This document shows positions 6,200 through 13,621 of a stretch of DNA of 14,457 bases, in pieces. The notes beneath the pieces are model-generated. The model did not search any database. It was not told where the DNA came from and saw only the letters and a program-made list of their open reading frames with translations. Source of the DNA: Candidatus Iainarchaeum sp. (GTDB lineage: Archaea > Iainarchaeota > Iainarchaeia > JAGGVJ01); contig JAGGVJ010000002.1 of the NCBI GenBank assembly GCA_021158055.1, positions 1 through 14,457 on the forward strand, read 5' to 3'. Numbering within the stretch: position 1 is the first letter of the stretch; every line of letters starts with the position of its first letter. The position numbers were made by a program, and so were the translations under genes.

Positions 6200-7385
6200 T
6201 CTTTATTTTTCCTGTTTTTACATTTAGCCCCCCAAAAAATTTCGCTTCAGGCATGCCTTTTTCCTTTGCATCATTTAGAATTTCTGAAATTTTCTTATAG
6301 GAAAAACCTTTTTTTCTCGCTTTCTTTACTGAAGAGAGCAGGGAATCCACCTCTTTATAATGCAGGTAAATCAAATCCCCAATCTGCTTGAAGTCAACTA
6401 TTTGCTTCTCAAACTTCTTAACTGCTACTTCCTGCTGGGCAACTTTGCGTTTCACCTTAGAGACGGCGTCGTTTTGGACCGTGCGCTTCTGCAAAAGAAA
6501 CCTTTGAGCAACCAGCGGAGTAAACACACTGTCAACCGCGTCATTGAGCGAATCAAACCCTTCACTTTTTTCTGACGGCCTGGTTTCTTTCAATTCAAAA
6601 GAAACAACCCTTTGCTTTCCATAAACACGCGGATTGGTCTCCTGCGAACCCGAAACCATGCTTAAAATTGCTGAACAAAGCAAATCCAGCTCTTTTTCAG
6701 TTGCCTTTGAAGCAGGGCTTTCCTTATCAAGACCTGCCAACGCACACGCTTCTTCAAGATAAACAGAGCCCAGATTTACGCTTGTAACAAGAGTCCTGAT
6801 AACATCAGAAGTGCTTTTTCCAAAAGCCAGTGCAAGCTTCTCCTTTGTCAATTCTGTGGGGTTCAGCTTGGATGTCACCGGAAACACATAATCCTGCTTT
6901 GGCCTGAGGGTTCGTTTCGACCAGTCCTCAAACTTAAACGGGCGGATTATCTTTTTTTCCGAATCGCAAAGAACCATGTTTCCCGAGGCAAAAAGCTCAA
7001 CCATCAAAAACAGGTGATTTCTGGTATTCAGCTCAATGACAATAACACGGTCAAATTCGTGCTGGAAAACATCTTTTATCTTAAGCCCTGAAACATGTTT
7101 CCTGAGAAACATCGCAAACCCGGACGGCTTTTGCGGCGCGGGAATCTTAAAAGAAGTAAGCGCAAGCCACCCTGAAAGGTCAACCAAAAGATCTTTTGAA
7201 CCTGTTCCCGGCAGACGAAGCCGGAACTTAAAAAGCGACTCGCCAAGCTGCTGGACGTTTTCAACGTACGCGCCTTTAAGGCACACGAGCTCTTTTGCAA
7301 GAAACGAAAAATCCAGGTTTGTCAAGGGCAAAGGGCCCTGACTGCTCTTTTTCTTTACCTGTGGCTTTGATTTTAAAGCAGGCAT
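6186..7385 (-). CDS. NFACT-family protein (RqcH/Tae2/NEMF N-terminal region only)
   Basis: NFACT proteins (RqcH, yeast Rqc2, human NEMF) bind 50S/60S subunits blocked by peptidyl-tRNA and recruit tRNA to add C-terminal tails to stalled chains. From the ATG at 7383-7385 this is 399 residues. A basic tail of about 20 residues precedes the NFACT-N domain (LDFSFLAKEL..GAYVENVQQLGESLFKFRL, LRKHVSG). The conserved Asp-Arg pair, essential for tailing in RqcH, is at 112-113 (EFDRVIVIEL). A helix-hairpin-helix region (about 193-220) and a lysine-rich coiled coil (about 305-345) follow. The protein stops just after, so the NFACT-R (DUF814) domain of full-length homologues (about 550-700 residues) is absent. 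A GTG 12 nt upstream is possible, but the GGTGG..GAGG purine-rich site favours the ATG. It lies 68 nt after the geranylgeranyl reductase gene on the same strand. Confidence 0.85.
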   Translation of the reverse strand: MPALKSKPQVKKKSSQGPLPLTNLDFSFLAKELVCLKGAYVENVQQLGESLFKFRLRLPGTGSKDLLVDLSGWLALTSFKIPAPQKPSGFAMFLRKHVSGLKIKDVFQHEFDRVIVIELNTRNHLFLMVELFASGNMVLCDSEKKIIRPFKFEDWSKRTLRPKQDYVFPVTSKLNPTELTKEKLALAFGKSTSDVIRTLVTSVNLGSVYLEEACALAGLDKESPASKATEKELDLLCSAILSMVSGSQETNPRVYGKQRVVSFELKETRPSEKSEGFDSLNDAVDSVFTPLVAQRFLLQKRTVQNDAVSKVKRKVAQQEVAVKKFEKQIVDFKQIGDLIYLHYKEVDSLLSSVKKARKKGFSYKKISEILNDAKEKGMPEAKFFGGLNVKTGKIKIIFP

Positions 7386-7453
7386 TTCCTCAACCACCCG
7401 AACATTAACTTGTTCACACGTAAAACAATAAAAAAATAAAACAAAGCGAAAAA

Positions 7454-8644
7454 CTAAAGGAAAGCCTTCATTGACTTAAACAAACCCGGCCGCTCAACAA
7501 ACAGTTTCGCAAACGTAAACCAGTTGTTCCCGAAAGCAAAGTCAAGCAGGTCCTCCCCCATCCCCAATTTTTCCGCAATGAAATCCATGTCGTCATTTGA
7601 AAGGACTTCAAAAAACTGCCTCACTTTCCACACTTTCTTGAGCTGGTTTCCCCTCTGGTTCAGCCAAATCCTGTTGTATTTTGACAAAAAATCAGCTGAC
7701 AAGTCACCTTTTTCAATTGCCTCAACAGCAGTTTGCGCGGCAATAATCCCTGCTTCCTGAGCAAGGGCAATCCCCCCGCCATCCATGGGGTTTACCTGGT
7801 GAGCGGCGTCACCAACAACCATGAAACCGTCAAGAACCATATTATCCATTATTCCGCCGACAGGTATTCCACCCGCATTTATTTCAATCGGGGACGCGTC
7901 CTTAAATCTGGGGTCTTTTGCAATCCACTTGTCAAGGTAATACTTTGCGGTCTTTTCTGAATTGCCGCCTATCCCTATCCCGACGTTTGCGACATCTTCT
8001 CCCTTTGGAAAAATCCAGATGTACCCGCGCGGAGCAATATCTGTTCCGAAATACATTTCAAGAGCGTGCTTGTCTCCAAGTCTAATGTTTGCCATTTCAT
8101 ACTGGAAACCGGAATCCATGTCAACAAGCTTGTTTGTGGTGTCAAGGCCGGCGCTTCTTGCCATCCTCGAATCCACGCCGTCACACGCAATCACTACTTT
8201 GGCGCGGATTTCATACTCATCACCCATTTCATTCACTTTCGCGCCAACCACTTGAGAACCCTCTTTTATAACTGAAAGCGATTCGGTTTTCAGCTTTATC
8301 TTAGCGCCTTTTCTAATGGCTTCGCTTGCAAGGTATTTTTCAAACATTTTTCGCTCAAGAACATAACCATACTGGTTTTTTCCGATTTTTATCTCTTTTC
8401 CGTTTGGAGAAAACACTCTTGCGTTGTTTATCTCCCAGACAGCCCATTTCGGGTCAGGTTCCATCCCGAGCCTTTTGAACCAGCCGCCGCCAAGACCCTC
8501 TGCACAGCGCTTTGGAACGCCGATTTCCTGTTTTTTGTCAACTATGGTCACTTTTGCCCCGAGCTTTCCCGCTTCGATTGCAACGCGAAGCCCTCCCGGA
8601 CCTGCTCCGATTACAAGAATGTCAGTGTCTTTTAAATCAGTCAT
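7454..8644 (-). CDS. Geranylgeranyl reductase family flavoprotein (archaeal lipid saturation)
   Basis: An FAD enzyme that reduces the double bonds of the geranylgeranyl chains on archaeal ether lipids. It is 396 residues from the ATG at 8642-8644. The FAD-binding GAGPGG is at 13-18. PKRCAEG with Cys47 is the conserved substrate-site motif, DGVDSRMAR at 155-163 is typical of the para-hydroxybenzoate hydroxylase fold, Y208-I-W-I-F-P is the family substrate-pocket motif, and GDAAHQVNPMDGGGI (278-292) is the second flavin motif. I chose this start over one 13 codons upstream because a GGAGAGG site precedes it and it overlaps the ferredoxin stop as ATGA. That coupling matches the known need of such reductases for a ferredoxin. 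The last residues are in the usual place, so the enzyme looks complete. Confidence 0.93.
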   Translation of the reverse strand: MTDLKDTDILVIGAGPGGLRVAIEAGKLGAKVTIVDKKQEIGVPKRCAEGLGGGWFKRLGMEPDPKWAVWEINNARVFSPNGKEIKIGKNQYGYVLERKMFEKYLASEAIRKGAKIKLKTESLSVIKEGSQVVGAKVNEMGDEYEIRAKVVIACDGVDSRMARSAGLDTTNKLVDMDSGFQYEMANIRLGDKHALEMYFGTDIAPRGYIWIFPKGEDVANVGIGIGGNSEKTAKYYLDKWIAKDPRFKDASPIEINAGGIPVGGIMDNMVLDGFMVVGDAAHQVNPMDGGGIALAQEAGIIAAQTAVEAIEKGDLSADFLSKYNRIWLNQRGNQLKKVWKVRQFFEVLSNDDMDFIAEKLGMGEDLLDFAFGNNWFTFAKLFVERPGLFKSMKAFL

Positions 8645-8823
8645 TTTTTCCTCTCCTTCAAACTGATTGCGCCAACCGGACACAATTTAACGCAAATCCC
8701 GCAGTCAATACATTTTTCATTTACATCAACCCAGGTTTCCTTCAGATTAAGAGCAACCCTCGGGCAGACACTGACACACGCACCGCAATACATACATTTT
8801 TTTCTATCAATTTTAACAACCAT
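8641..8823 (-). CDS. 2[4Fe-4S] ferredoxin, electron donor for the geranylgeranyl reductase
   Basis: A 60-residue bacterial-type ferredoxin with two complete CxxCxxCxxxCP motifs: Cys10, 13, 16, 20 and Cys38, 41, 44, 48. It should carry two low-potential 4Fe-4S clusters. GGTGA lies 4 nt before the ATG. The stop overlaps the start of the reductase gene by four bases (ATGA), so the two are translationally coupled. In methanogens a ferredoxin encoded beside geranylgeranyl reductase allows full saturation of the lipid chains; the same role is inferred here. Confidence 0.93.
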   Translation of the reverse strand: MVVKIDRKKCMYCGACVSVCPRVALNLKETWVDVNEKCIDCGICVKLCPVGAISLKERKK

Positions 8824-9041
8824 AATCTCACCTGATTATCTCGCCTGAATTATAGAATCACTTGAACTACAAAACAATTTTTCAAAAAATGATTACAATA
8901 GAATTATCAATTACATAATCTAAAAAGACATATGTTGACAACACAATATAATCTGCTTTTTTATGCTTAATAATATGCCTAAAACAACTGCTGAAACAAC
9001 AAACACTAACTTTCAACCAGTTGGCACTAAATAAAAAAGTT
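8824..9041. other. AT-rich gap upstream of the ferredoxin/reductase operon
   Basis: This stretch lies between the ferredoxin start and the terminator of the next minus-strand unit, so it must hold the ferredoxin promoter. On the minus strand a ctataattc word (about 8847-8855) is TATA-like, but it would leave almost no leader, and several other AT-rich words are equally possible. I see no coding sequence or clear RNA structure. Confidence 0.35.
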
Positions 9042-9060
9042 CTTTTTTTCTCAAAAAAAG
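9042..9060 (-). terminator. Hairpin and T-run after the small membrane protein gene
   Basis: c plus seven t (9042-9049) pairs perfectly with seven a plus g (9053-9060) around the 3-nt loop ctc. It directly abuts the TGA stop at 9061-9063. On the minus strand it is followed by a second T-run (acttttttattt). Together these make a good archaeal terminator for the two-gene unit upstream. Confidence 0.6.
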
Positions 9061-9252
9061 TCAGTCAACTGCTTTTTCCACTAAATCCTGCCTTTCAGTG
9101 TGCACGTTTTCACGCGTTCTTGACTCCACGCCTCGCAAGCGCTCTTCCAAGTGATTTATCTTCATTGCAAAAAACCTGAACAACAGGACAATCAACACCA
9201 GAAGAAGCAAATTGAAAAACATGCTTATTGCTGAAAAATCTTCAAAAACCAT
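9061..9252 (-). CDS. Small single-span membrane protein with charged tail
   Basis: A 63-residue protein. Residues about 7-29 (SAISMFFNLLLLVLIVLLFRF) form one transmembrane helix. The remaining 33 residues are highly charged (KINHLEERLRGVESRTRENV and on) and likely form an amphipathic or coiled-coil helix. GGTGA lies 5 nt before the ATG. It starts 35 nt after the stop of the coiled-coil/transglutaminase-like gene and ends at a terminator, so the two form one transcription unit and may act together at the membrane. No family is recognised. Confidence 0.7.
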   Translation of the reverse strand: MVFEDFSAISMFFNLLLLVLIVLLFRFFAMKINHLEERLRGVESRTRENVHTERQDLVEKAVD

Positions 9253-9287
9253 TCACATCACCTTCCGCCAATCACAAACTGCTAAAA

Positions 9288-10748
9288 CTAAAGCTGGGAA
9301 TAATTCCCGTCATTGAACTCATACAAATATTTCTTTATCTTGTGCCCATTGAAATTATACTTCTTTTTCACTGTTTCCTCTACGCCGTAAAACTCAAAGA
9401 AATCATTTGCCTGCAAATCAAAAATGAAAAACTTTTCCCGAAAGGTCGTTTCAACAAACGAATGCCGGGTGCCGTCGTCAAGCAGCACAGTCACCACCTT
9501 TGCGTTTTCATCCCCGATGCCTTTCAGAACAGAGCACAAAAGAATGCTTGCCTCTTCACTGCTCCCGATTTTTTTTGAAACCACTTCGTCCAAGGAGAGC
9601 CAAAAACTTGATTTCATGTCATGCGGCACAACAACAATGTTTGAACGCAACCAGTCAAACGCGCCTCGAGCAACCTTTAAGTATTCTGTTTCAAACTTGT
9701 AGCCCTCCACTCCCGACATGAACCGGGCAACAAGCGTCGCAACAACCTTATCTTTTGGATTTACCAGCGACTTCATCTGGGCCGACGTCTTTGACTCGCC
9801 TGACTCGACTGCGTCCGCGTAACGGTCAATTACTGTCTGGTACAATTTGTTTTTGCCTTCTGCTTCGGCCAGCTTTTCGGCTTCTTTTGAAAGCTGCTTG
9901 TTTTTATCTGAAATGTTCTTGATTTCTTCCTGCAAATCCTTGTTTTCTTTCTGCAGTCCGGCAAACTTTGACTGCTCTGAAGAAACAGCTGACTTTGATT
10001 CATTTACCTTGTACTTGTAACTTTCCATGAGTTCAGAGTACTCGTTTAATTTTTCCCTGAAAGAATCCCTTTCTTTTGCAATGACACTCACCTGGTTGGA
10101 AAGCAAACTCACCTGCTTGGACAAAGAATCGTTTTCAACCTGCATTGCAAGCACGTTCTTTGAAGACTCGTGAGTTGATTCTAACTCGCTTTTGCCTTTG
10201 TCTTCAAGAGCAGCAATCTTTGCTTCAAGCTGGCTTATGTACTCCTTGTATGACAACCCCTGTTTTTCAAGCGAACTGATTTTTTCCTGACTCTTTGAAA
10301 CCCCTGACTTCAACTCGGCAATAGTCAAAACCTGCTTCAAATCCAGGTTTGAGCCCTTATCCAAAAAAGTCTGCAAGTCCCTTAAATCATCCAGCTTTTT
10401 GGCAATCCTGTTTTCTATTTTGCGTTTTTCTTCAGCTATTGCGTTTTTTTGTTCAATAAACTGCCCGTCGGAAATCTTCCCGTCACGGTAAGAAACAGCA
10501 ATCAAGTCCATTTTCTTGTCCAGGTTGTTCTTTTCAATGTTAAGGGCATTTATCTCAGACCAGATGTCGTCTGAAACCCCTTTCAAAGCATTCCTGCTTC
10601 TTATTAAAAAATAAACACCAACGACAATCGCAACAAGGCCCAAAAAGATGATTCCGTAAATTAAAGTATCATCCAAGGGAATCGCCTCAAATATCCCTGT
10701 TCCCAAAATAATCTGTCCAGCCATATTCTCACTCAAAAATTCAACCAT
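9288..10748 (-). CDS. Membrane-anchored coiled-coil protein with a degenerate transglutaminase-like domain
   Basis: A protein of 486 residues from the ATG at 10746-10748. One transmembrane helix (about 29-50) comes first. A long charged segment (about 52-305) follows with repeated EK/LQ heptad-like patterns, clearly coiled coil. The C-terminal part (about 345-450) has the transglutaminase-like pattern: a DWLRSNIVVVP strand, a KKIGSSEEASILLCSVLKGIG helix, RHSFVETTF and FFIFDLQ. In active members the helix starts G-x-Cys; here the position is Ser397 (codon AGT). The His (429) and Asp (444) of the triad remain. It may be a non-catalytic scaffold or have altered chemistry. A TTG 12 nt upstream and an ATG 24 nt downstream are alternative starts; all have similar gtgag-type sites. 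A 63-residue membrane protein follows. Confidence 0.75.
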   Translation of the reverse strand: MVEFLSENMAGQIILGTGIFEAIPLDDTLIYGIIFLGLVAIVVGVYFLIRSRNALKGVSDDIWSEINALNIEKNNLDKKMDLIAVSYRDGKISDGQFIEQKNAIAEEKRKIENRIAKKLDDLRDLQTFLDKGSNLDLKQVLTIAELKSGVSKSQEKISSLEKQGLSYKEYISQLEAKIAALEDKGKSELESTHESSKNVLAMQVENDSLSKQVSLLSNQVSVIAKERDSFREKLNEYSELMESYKYKVNESKSAVSSEQSKFAGLQKENKDLQEEIKNISDKNKQLSKEAEKLAEAEGKNKLYQTVIDRYADAVESGESKTSAQMKSLVNPKDKVVATLVARFMSGVEGYKFETEYLKVARGAFDWLRSNIVVVPHDMKSSFWLSLDEVVSKKIGSSEEASILLCSVLKGIGDENAKVVTVLLDDGTRHSFVETTFREKFFIFDLQANDFFEFYGVEETVKKKYNFNGHKIKKYLYEFNDGNYSQL

Positions 10749-10871
10749 AATCTCACTCAAAACTCAATTATACGTCCATCCAATACACTAAAATAGTTAA
10801 CTCATTTTAACCTTTTCGTAAGTCTCGTTGCGAAAGCCAAAGGTAGTTCACACTACACAACAAACCAACTC

Positions 10872-10880
10872 TTTTTATAC
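10872..10880 (+). promoter_or_regulatory. TATA-like box upstream of the epimerase gene
   Basis: The stretch tttttatac would place the transcription start near 10900-10905, leaving a leader of about 65 nt before the ATG at 10969. The promoter of the minus-strand coiled-coil gene must lie in the same gap. An ATG at 10901, at the predicted start point, opens a 7-codon frame (MKTKQQS) that is out of frame with the main gene. Confidence 0.4.
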
Positions 10881-10968
10881 TTGTTTTCTTTTTCTTTTTA
10901 ATGAAAACAAAACAACAATCGTAAACACATTATCAAAATCCGAAAGACAAACACAAAAAGCTGAAAAC

Positions 10969-11991
10969 ATGAAAATACTTGTAACAGGCGGGACAGGGTT
11001 CATCGGAAAAGCAGTTGTAAAACGATTGTCTGCAAACGCAAAATACGAGCTTATACTCCTTGTAAGAAACCCGCACAAAACACAAAGCGCACCTGAAAAA
11101 ATAAAATTCATAAAAACAGACCTTTTGGACCCGGACCTAGAAGAAAAAATCCCGAAATGCGATTGCGTCGTCCACATGGCCGGATCCATTGACGAACACG
11201 ACACCTCCCTTTTTGAAACCAATGTCGGCGGGACAAGAAACCTTTTAAAGGCATGCGAAGGAAAAACAAAGCAAATAGTTTTTATGAGCACTGCGGGAGT
11301 GCACGGAGAAAGCAAGGGCCAGACAAACGAAAAATCACATTTTTCCCCGCAAACGCTGTACGAAAAAAGCAAGCTTTACTCTGAACTCGCAATCAGGCGC
11401 TCAAACATCCCGTTCACAATCCTTCGCCCGACACTTGTATTCGGCCCGAACAAGTACTGGGCGCAAATATTCAACCTTGCGAAAAAAAGATTCCCTGTGA
11501 TCGGCTCGGGAAAAAACATGTTCCACACCGTGTTTTTGGAAGACGTGGTGGACGCGATAGAAAACGCTGTGAAGCTTCCTGCAAAAAATCAGGAATATTT
11601 GATTGCAGGACCCGACCCCCACACATACCTTGAAACATACACGGAAATAGCTGCATTATTTCAACAGACGCCAGGGTCAAAACTGCCTGTTTTTATTGTG
11701 AAGATCCTTGCCTTTTTCTCGTCGCTTGCAGGGAAAAAAACCATTGTCTCAAAAGAGCACATAACGAGGCTCATCAGAAACAGGTACTATGACACCAGAA
11801 AAGCACAAAGGGAGCTTGCCTGGAAGCCAAAGACAAACCTGAAAGAAGGACTCGAAAAAACCCTTGAGGTCTTAAAAAAATATAAAAAAGTTGAGTTCAC
11901 AAGCCGAAAAGAACAAGCACAGCCCGCAAACAAAAAAGAACCGGGAAATTTGCCGGATTCCAGGCAAAAAAACAAAAAACCACCTGCCTGA
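10969..11991 (+). CDS. NAD-dependent epimerase/dehydratase (extended SDR)
   Basis: A 340-residue extended short-chain dehydrogenase. The Rossmann glycine motif GGTGFIG is at residues 7-13, the VVHMAGS segment follows, and the catalytic YxxxK appears as YEKSK, preceded by the FMSTAGVHGE strand whose Ser is the usual third catalytic residue. LRPTLVFGP and HTVFLEDVVDAI are also typical. Substrates of the family are mostly nucleotide sugars, but membrane-lipid and quinone-linked relatives (NDUFA9-like) exist, and I cannot tell which applies. The last 35 residues are a basic, proline-rich tail, probably disordered. The open frame extends 47 codons upstream, but the Rossmann strand starts at this ATG and a weak GGTGA-like word (gctga) lies 4 nt before it. 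It converges with the GGGPS pair. Confidence 0.85.
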   Translation: MKILVTGGTGFIGKAVVKRLSANAKYELILLVRNPHKTQSAPEKIKFIKTDLLDPDLEEKIPKCDCVVHMAGSIDEHDTSLFETNVGGTRNLLKACEGKTKQIVFMSTAGVHGESKGQTNEKSHFSPQTLYEKSKLYSELAIRRSNIPFTILRPTLVFGPNKYWAQIFNLAKKRFPVIGSGKNMFHTVFLEDVVDAIENAVKLPAKNQEYLIAGPDPHTYLETYTEIAALFQQTPGSKLPVFIVKILAFFSSLAGKKTIVSKEHITRLIRNRYYDTRKAQRELAWKPKTNLKEGLEKTLEVLKKYKKVEFTSRKEQAQPANKKEPGNLPDSRQKNKKPPA

Positions 11992-12029
11992 CCCCCGTTT
12001 GATTCAACCGGTATAATTGACAGGCATAA

Positions 12030-12776
12030 TCATTTTGACTTTATCGCGGAAATCAGCTCGGAAAGATTTGCCCTTATCTCCTGCGGTTTTTCACCTAAGA
12101 GACCTGTAAGGATCATGTCCGCACCTGCCTCAACCTGCTGCCTTGCTTCCTGCGCAGAACTTATTCCCCCGCCGGTTAAAAGCGGAACACCGGTAACTTT
12201 CTTCACAGCACTGATAATTTCAGGTTCAAGAGGTGCGTTCACTCCAAACCCCGCGTCAAGATAAATAAGCGACTTCCCCGAATACTCTGAAAACAAAGCA
12301 TAAGAACGCACAATGTCAAGGTTTTGCCTTGGAATCGGTTTCGCATCCCCGATCCAGCTTGAAATCCCACCCGGCTCCATCACAATGTACGAAGTCGGAA
12401 TGGCATCTACCTCAAGCTCAAACACCGTGGGGGCACCGAGAGCCTGCGCTCCGGTAATCCAGTAAGTATTGTTGGAATTCACAAGAGTCATGAAAAAAAT
12501 AGCGTCAGCGTACTGGCTTACAGCGTTTGCGTTCCCGGGAAAAATAATCACAGGCAAACTGCATTGTTTTTTTATTTCAAGAACCAGCTCATCAAGGTCA
12601 GTCACGTGCACGTTCAAGGCACCGCCGAGAACAATGGCATCAGAACCGACTTCCTCAACTGCCTTCATTATTTCCGAAAGACATTTCGGGTTGTGCTTTT
12701 CAGGATCAAGGTAAGTGAAGTGAAGTTTTTGCGACCTGGCTTTTTCCATGAGGTCGTTCCAAACACCTTTTTTCAT
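12030..12776 (-). CDS. GGGPS-family protein, paralog B (altered EAGSGA loop)
   Basis: Geranylgeranylglyceryl phosphate synthase joins geranylgeranyl diphosphate to sn-glycerol-1-phosphate, the first membrane-specific step of archaeal lipid synthesis. This TIM barrel has 248 residues, the usual length. It keeps the metal-binding Asp24 in FTYLDPEK, FPGNANAVSQYADAIFF (79-95), YWITGAQALGAP, EPGG, and the beta-7 phosphate loop GGGISSAQEA (202-211). The beta-6 loop, normally YLEAGSGA, reads YLDAGFGV (172-179), with Glu, Ser and Ala all changed; the beta-8 loop is TGLLGE. Its start overlaps the stop of paralog A by four bases (ATGA), and a GGGAGGGAG site lies inside the end of A. Of the two, this one is nearer to canonical GGGPS overall. 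Activity cannot be decided from sequence. Confidence 0.88.
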   Translation of the reverse strand: MKKGVWNDLMEKARSQKLHFTYLDPEKHNPKCLSEIMKAVEEVGSDAIVLGGALNVHVTDLDELVLEIKKQCSLPVIIFPGNANAVSQYADAIFFMTLVNSNNTYWITGAQALGAPTVFELEVDAIPTSYIVMEPGGISSWIGDAKPIPRQNLDIVRSYALFSEYSGKSLIYLDAGFGVNAPLEPEIISAVKKVTGVPLLTGGGISSAQEARQQVEAGADMILTGLLGEKPQEIRANLSELISAIKSK

Positions 12777-13540
12777 ATCTTCTCCCTCCCGATTTTTTTG
12801 GTAAAAGACACGATTTCCTTTGCTTTTTCAAACGGGTTGTTTGACTTCTCAATCATTGAAGCAATGTGAATCCCGTCCGCCCCCGCCCGCACAGTGCGCT
12901 CAATGTCTTTCAGGTCCTTTGAGCTTCCCGCGCAAATTACAGGAATGTCAGTGCATGATTTTACGGCCGCAAACATTTCAGGCGTGGGAGGCGCCGGAGC
13001 ACCGCTTCCCGCTTCAAGAATGGTCATCCTGCTTCCGAGGTACTGCCCTGCAAGAGCATACGCCGCAGCCAGATCCGGCTTGTGCCTTGGAATCGGCCTT
13101 GCCTGGCCGACCCACCCCACGGTTTCACCCGGGTCGATTACAATCAGGGAAGTGGGAATCGGTTCAATCCCGAGCCTTTTTATGACCGGCGCCCCAAGCG
13201 CAGGCGCGCCGGTAATCCAATAAGGGTTCATTGAATTCATCAGGCTGTAATAATAAATCGCGTCAGCGTGAGTGGTTATTGTCCCCACGTTTCCGGGAAA
13301 CAAAAGAATCGGCAGATCAATCTCTTCCTTGATCAAACGTGCAATCTGTTCAAGAGGATACCCCTGCGCTCCAGTGGACCCGCCGATAAGAATCACATCT
13401 GCCCCGGCTTCATAAAACGCTTTGGAATTATCAAGCGCTCTTCTCGGCTCTCTTTTCGGGGGATCAATCAACCCGAAAAAACAAACCCCGTCGCTTTCAA
13501 TCACACTGTTTATATGTCTTTCAACTTTCCCGACTTTCAT
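12773..13540 (-). CDS. GGGPS-family protein, paralog A (GGGI loop lost)
   Basis: First gene of the GGGPS pair, 255 residues. It has the usual MKVGKVERHINSVI start, Asp26 in GLIDPPK, FPGNVGTITTHADAIYY, YWITGAPALGAP, IDPGETVGWVGQARPIP, and a canonical beta-6 phosphate loop EAGSGA (176-181). The beta-7 loop, GGGI(R/S)S in the family, is changed to CAGSSKD (203-209), and the beta-8 loop to HIASMIE in place of a V-G-T/N pattern. Phosphate binding should therefore be weaker or different. I chose the ATG at 13538-13540: GTGA lies 4 nt before it, the same spacing as in other genes here. A TTG at 13555 in the same frame lacks a site. It overlaps paralog B by four bases, so the two are coupled. It may be a second prenyltransferase, another TIM-barrel enzyme, or a partner of B. 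Confidence 0.85.
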   Translation of the reverse strand: MKVGKVERHINSVIESDGVCFFGLIDPPKREPRRALDNSKAFYEAGADVILIGGSTGAQGYPLEQIARLIKEEIDLPILLFPGNVGTITTHADAIYYYSLMNSMNPYWITGAPALGAPVIKRLGIEPIPTSLIVIDPGETVGWVGQARPIPRHKPDLAAAYALAGQYLGSRMTILEAGSGAPAPPTPEMFAAVKSCTDIPVICAGSSKDLKDIERTVRAGADGIHIASMIEKSNNPFEKAKEIVSFTKKIGREKI

Positions 13541-13591
13541 TAAATCACTAATCAAAAATTTTAAAAAAACATTAAAAACATTAAAAATCAG

Positions 13592-13621
13592 ATAAAAAAT
13601 ATCTCAATAAAAAATATCTCA
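13592..13621. repeat. Two tandem 15-bp repeats upstream of the GGGPS pair
   Basis: The unit ataaaaaatatctca occurs at 13592-13606 and 13607-13621, perfectly repeated. It lies 52 nt upstream of the paralog A start, where a minus-strand promoter would be. Shorter attaaaaac repeats lie between it and the gene. It may be a promoter or binding element; no role can be read from the sequence alone. Confidence 0.6.

Noticed and set aside
10828-10968. 47-residue N-terminal extension of the epimerase
   Set aside because: Rossmann-fold SDRs start at the MKILVTGG strand, and the TATA-like box at 10872 lies inside the extension.
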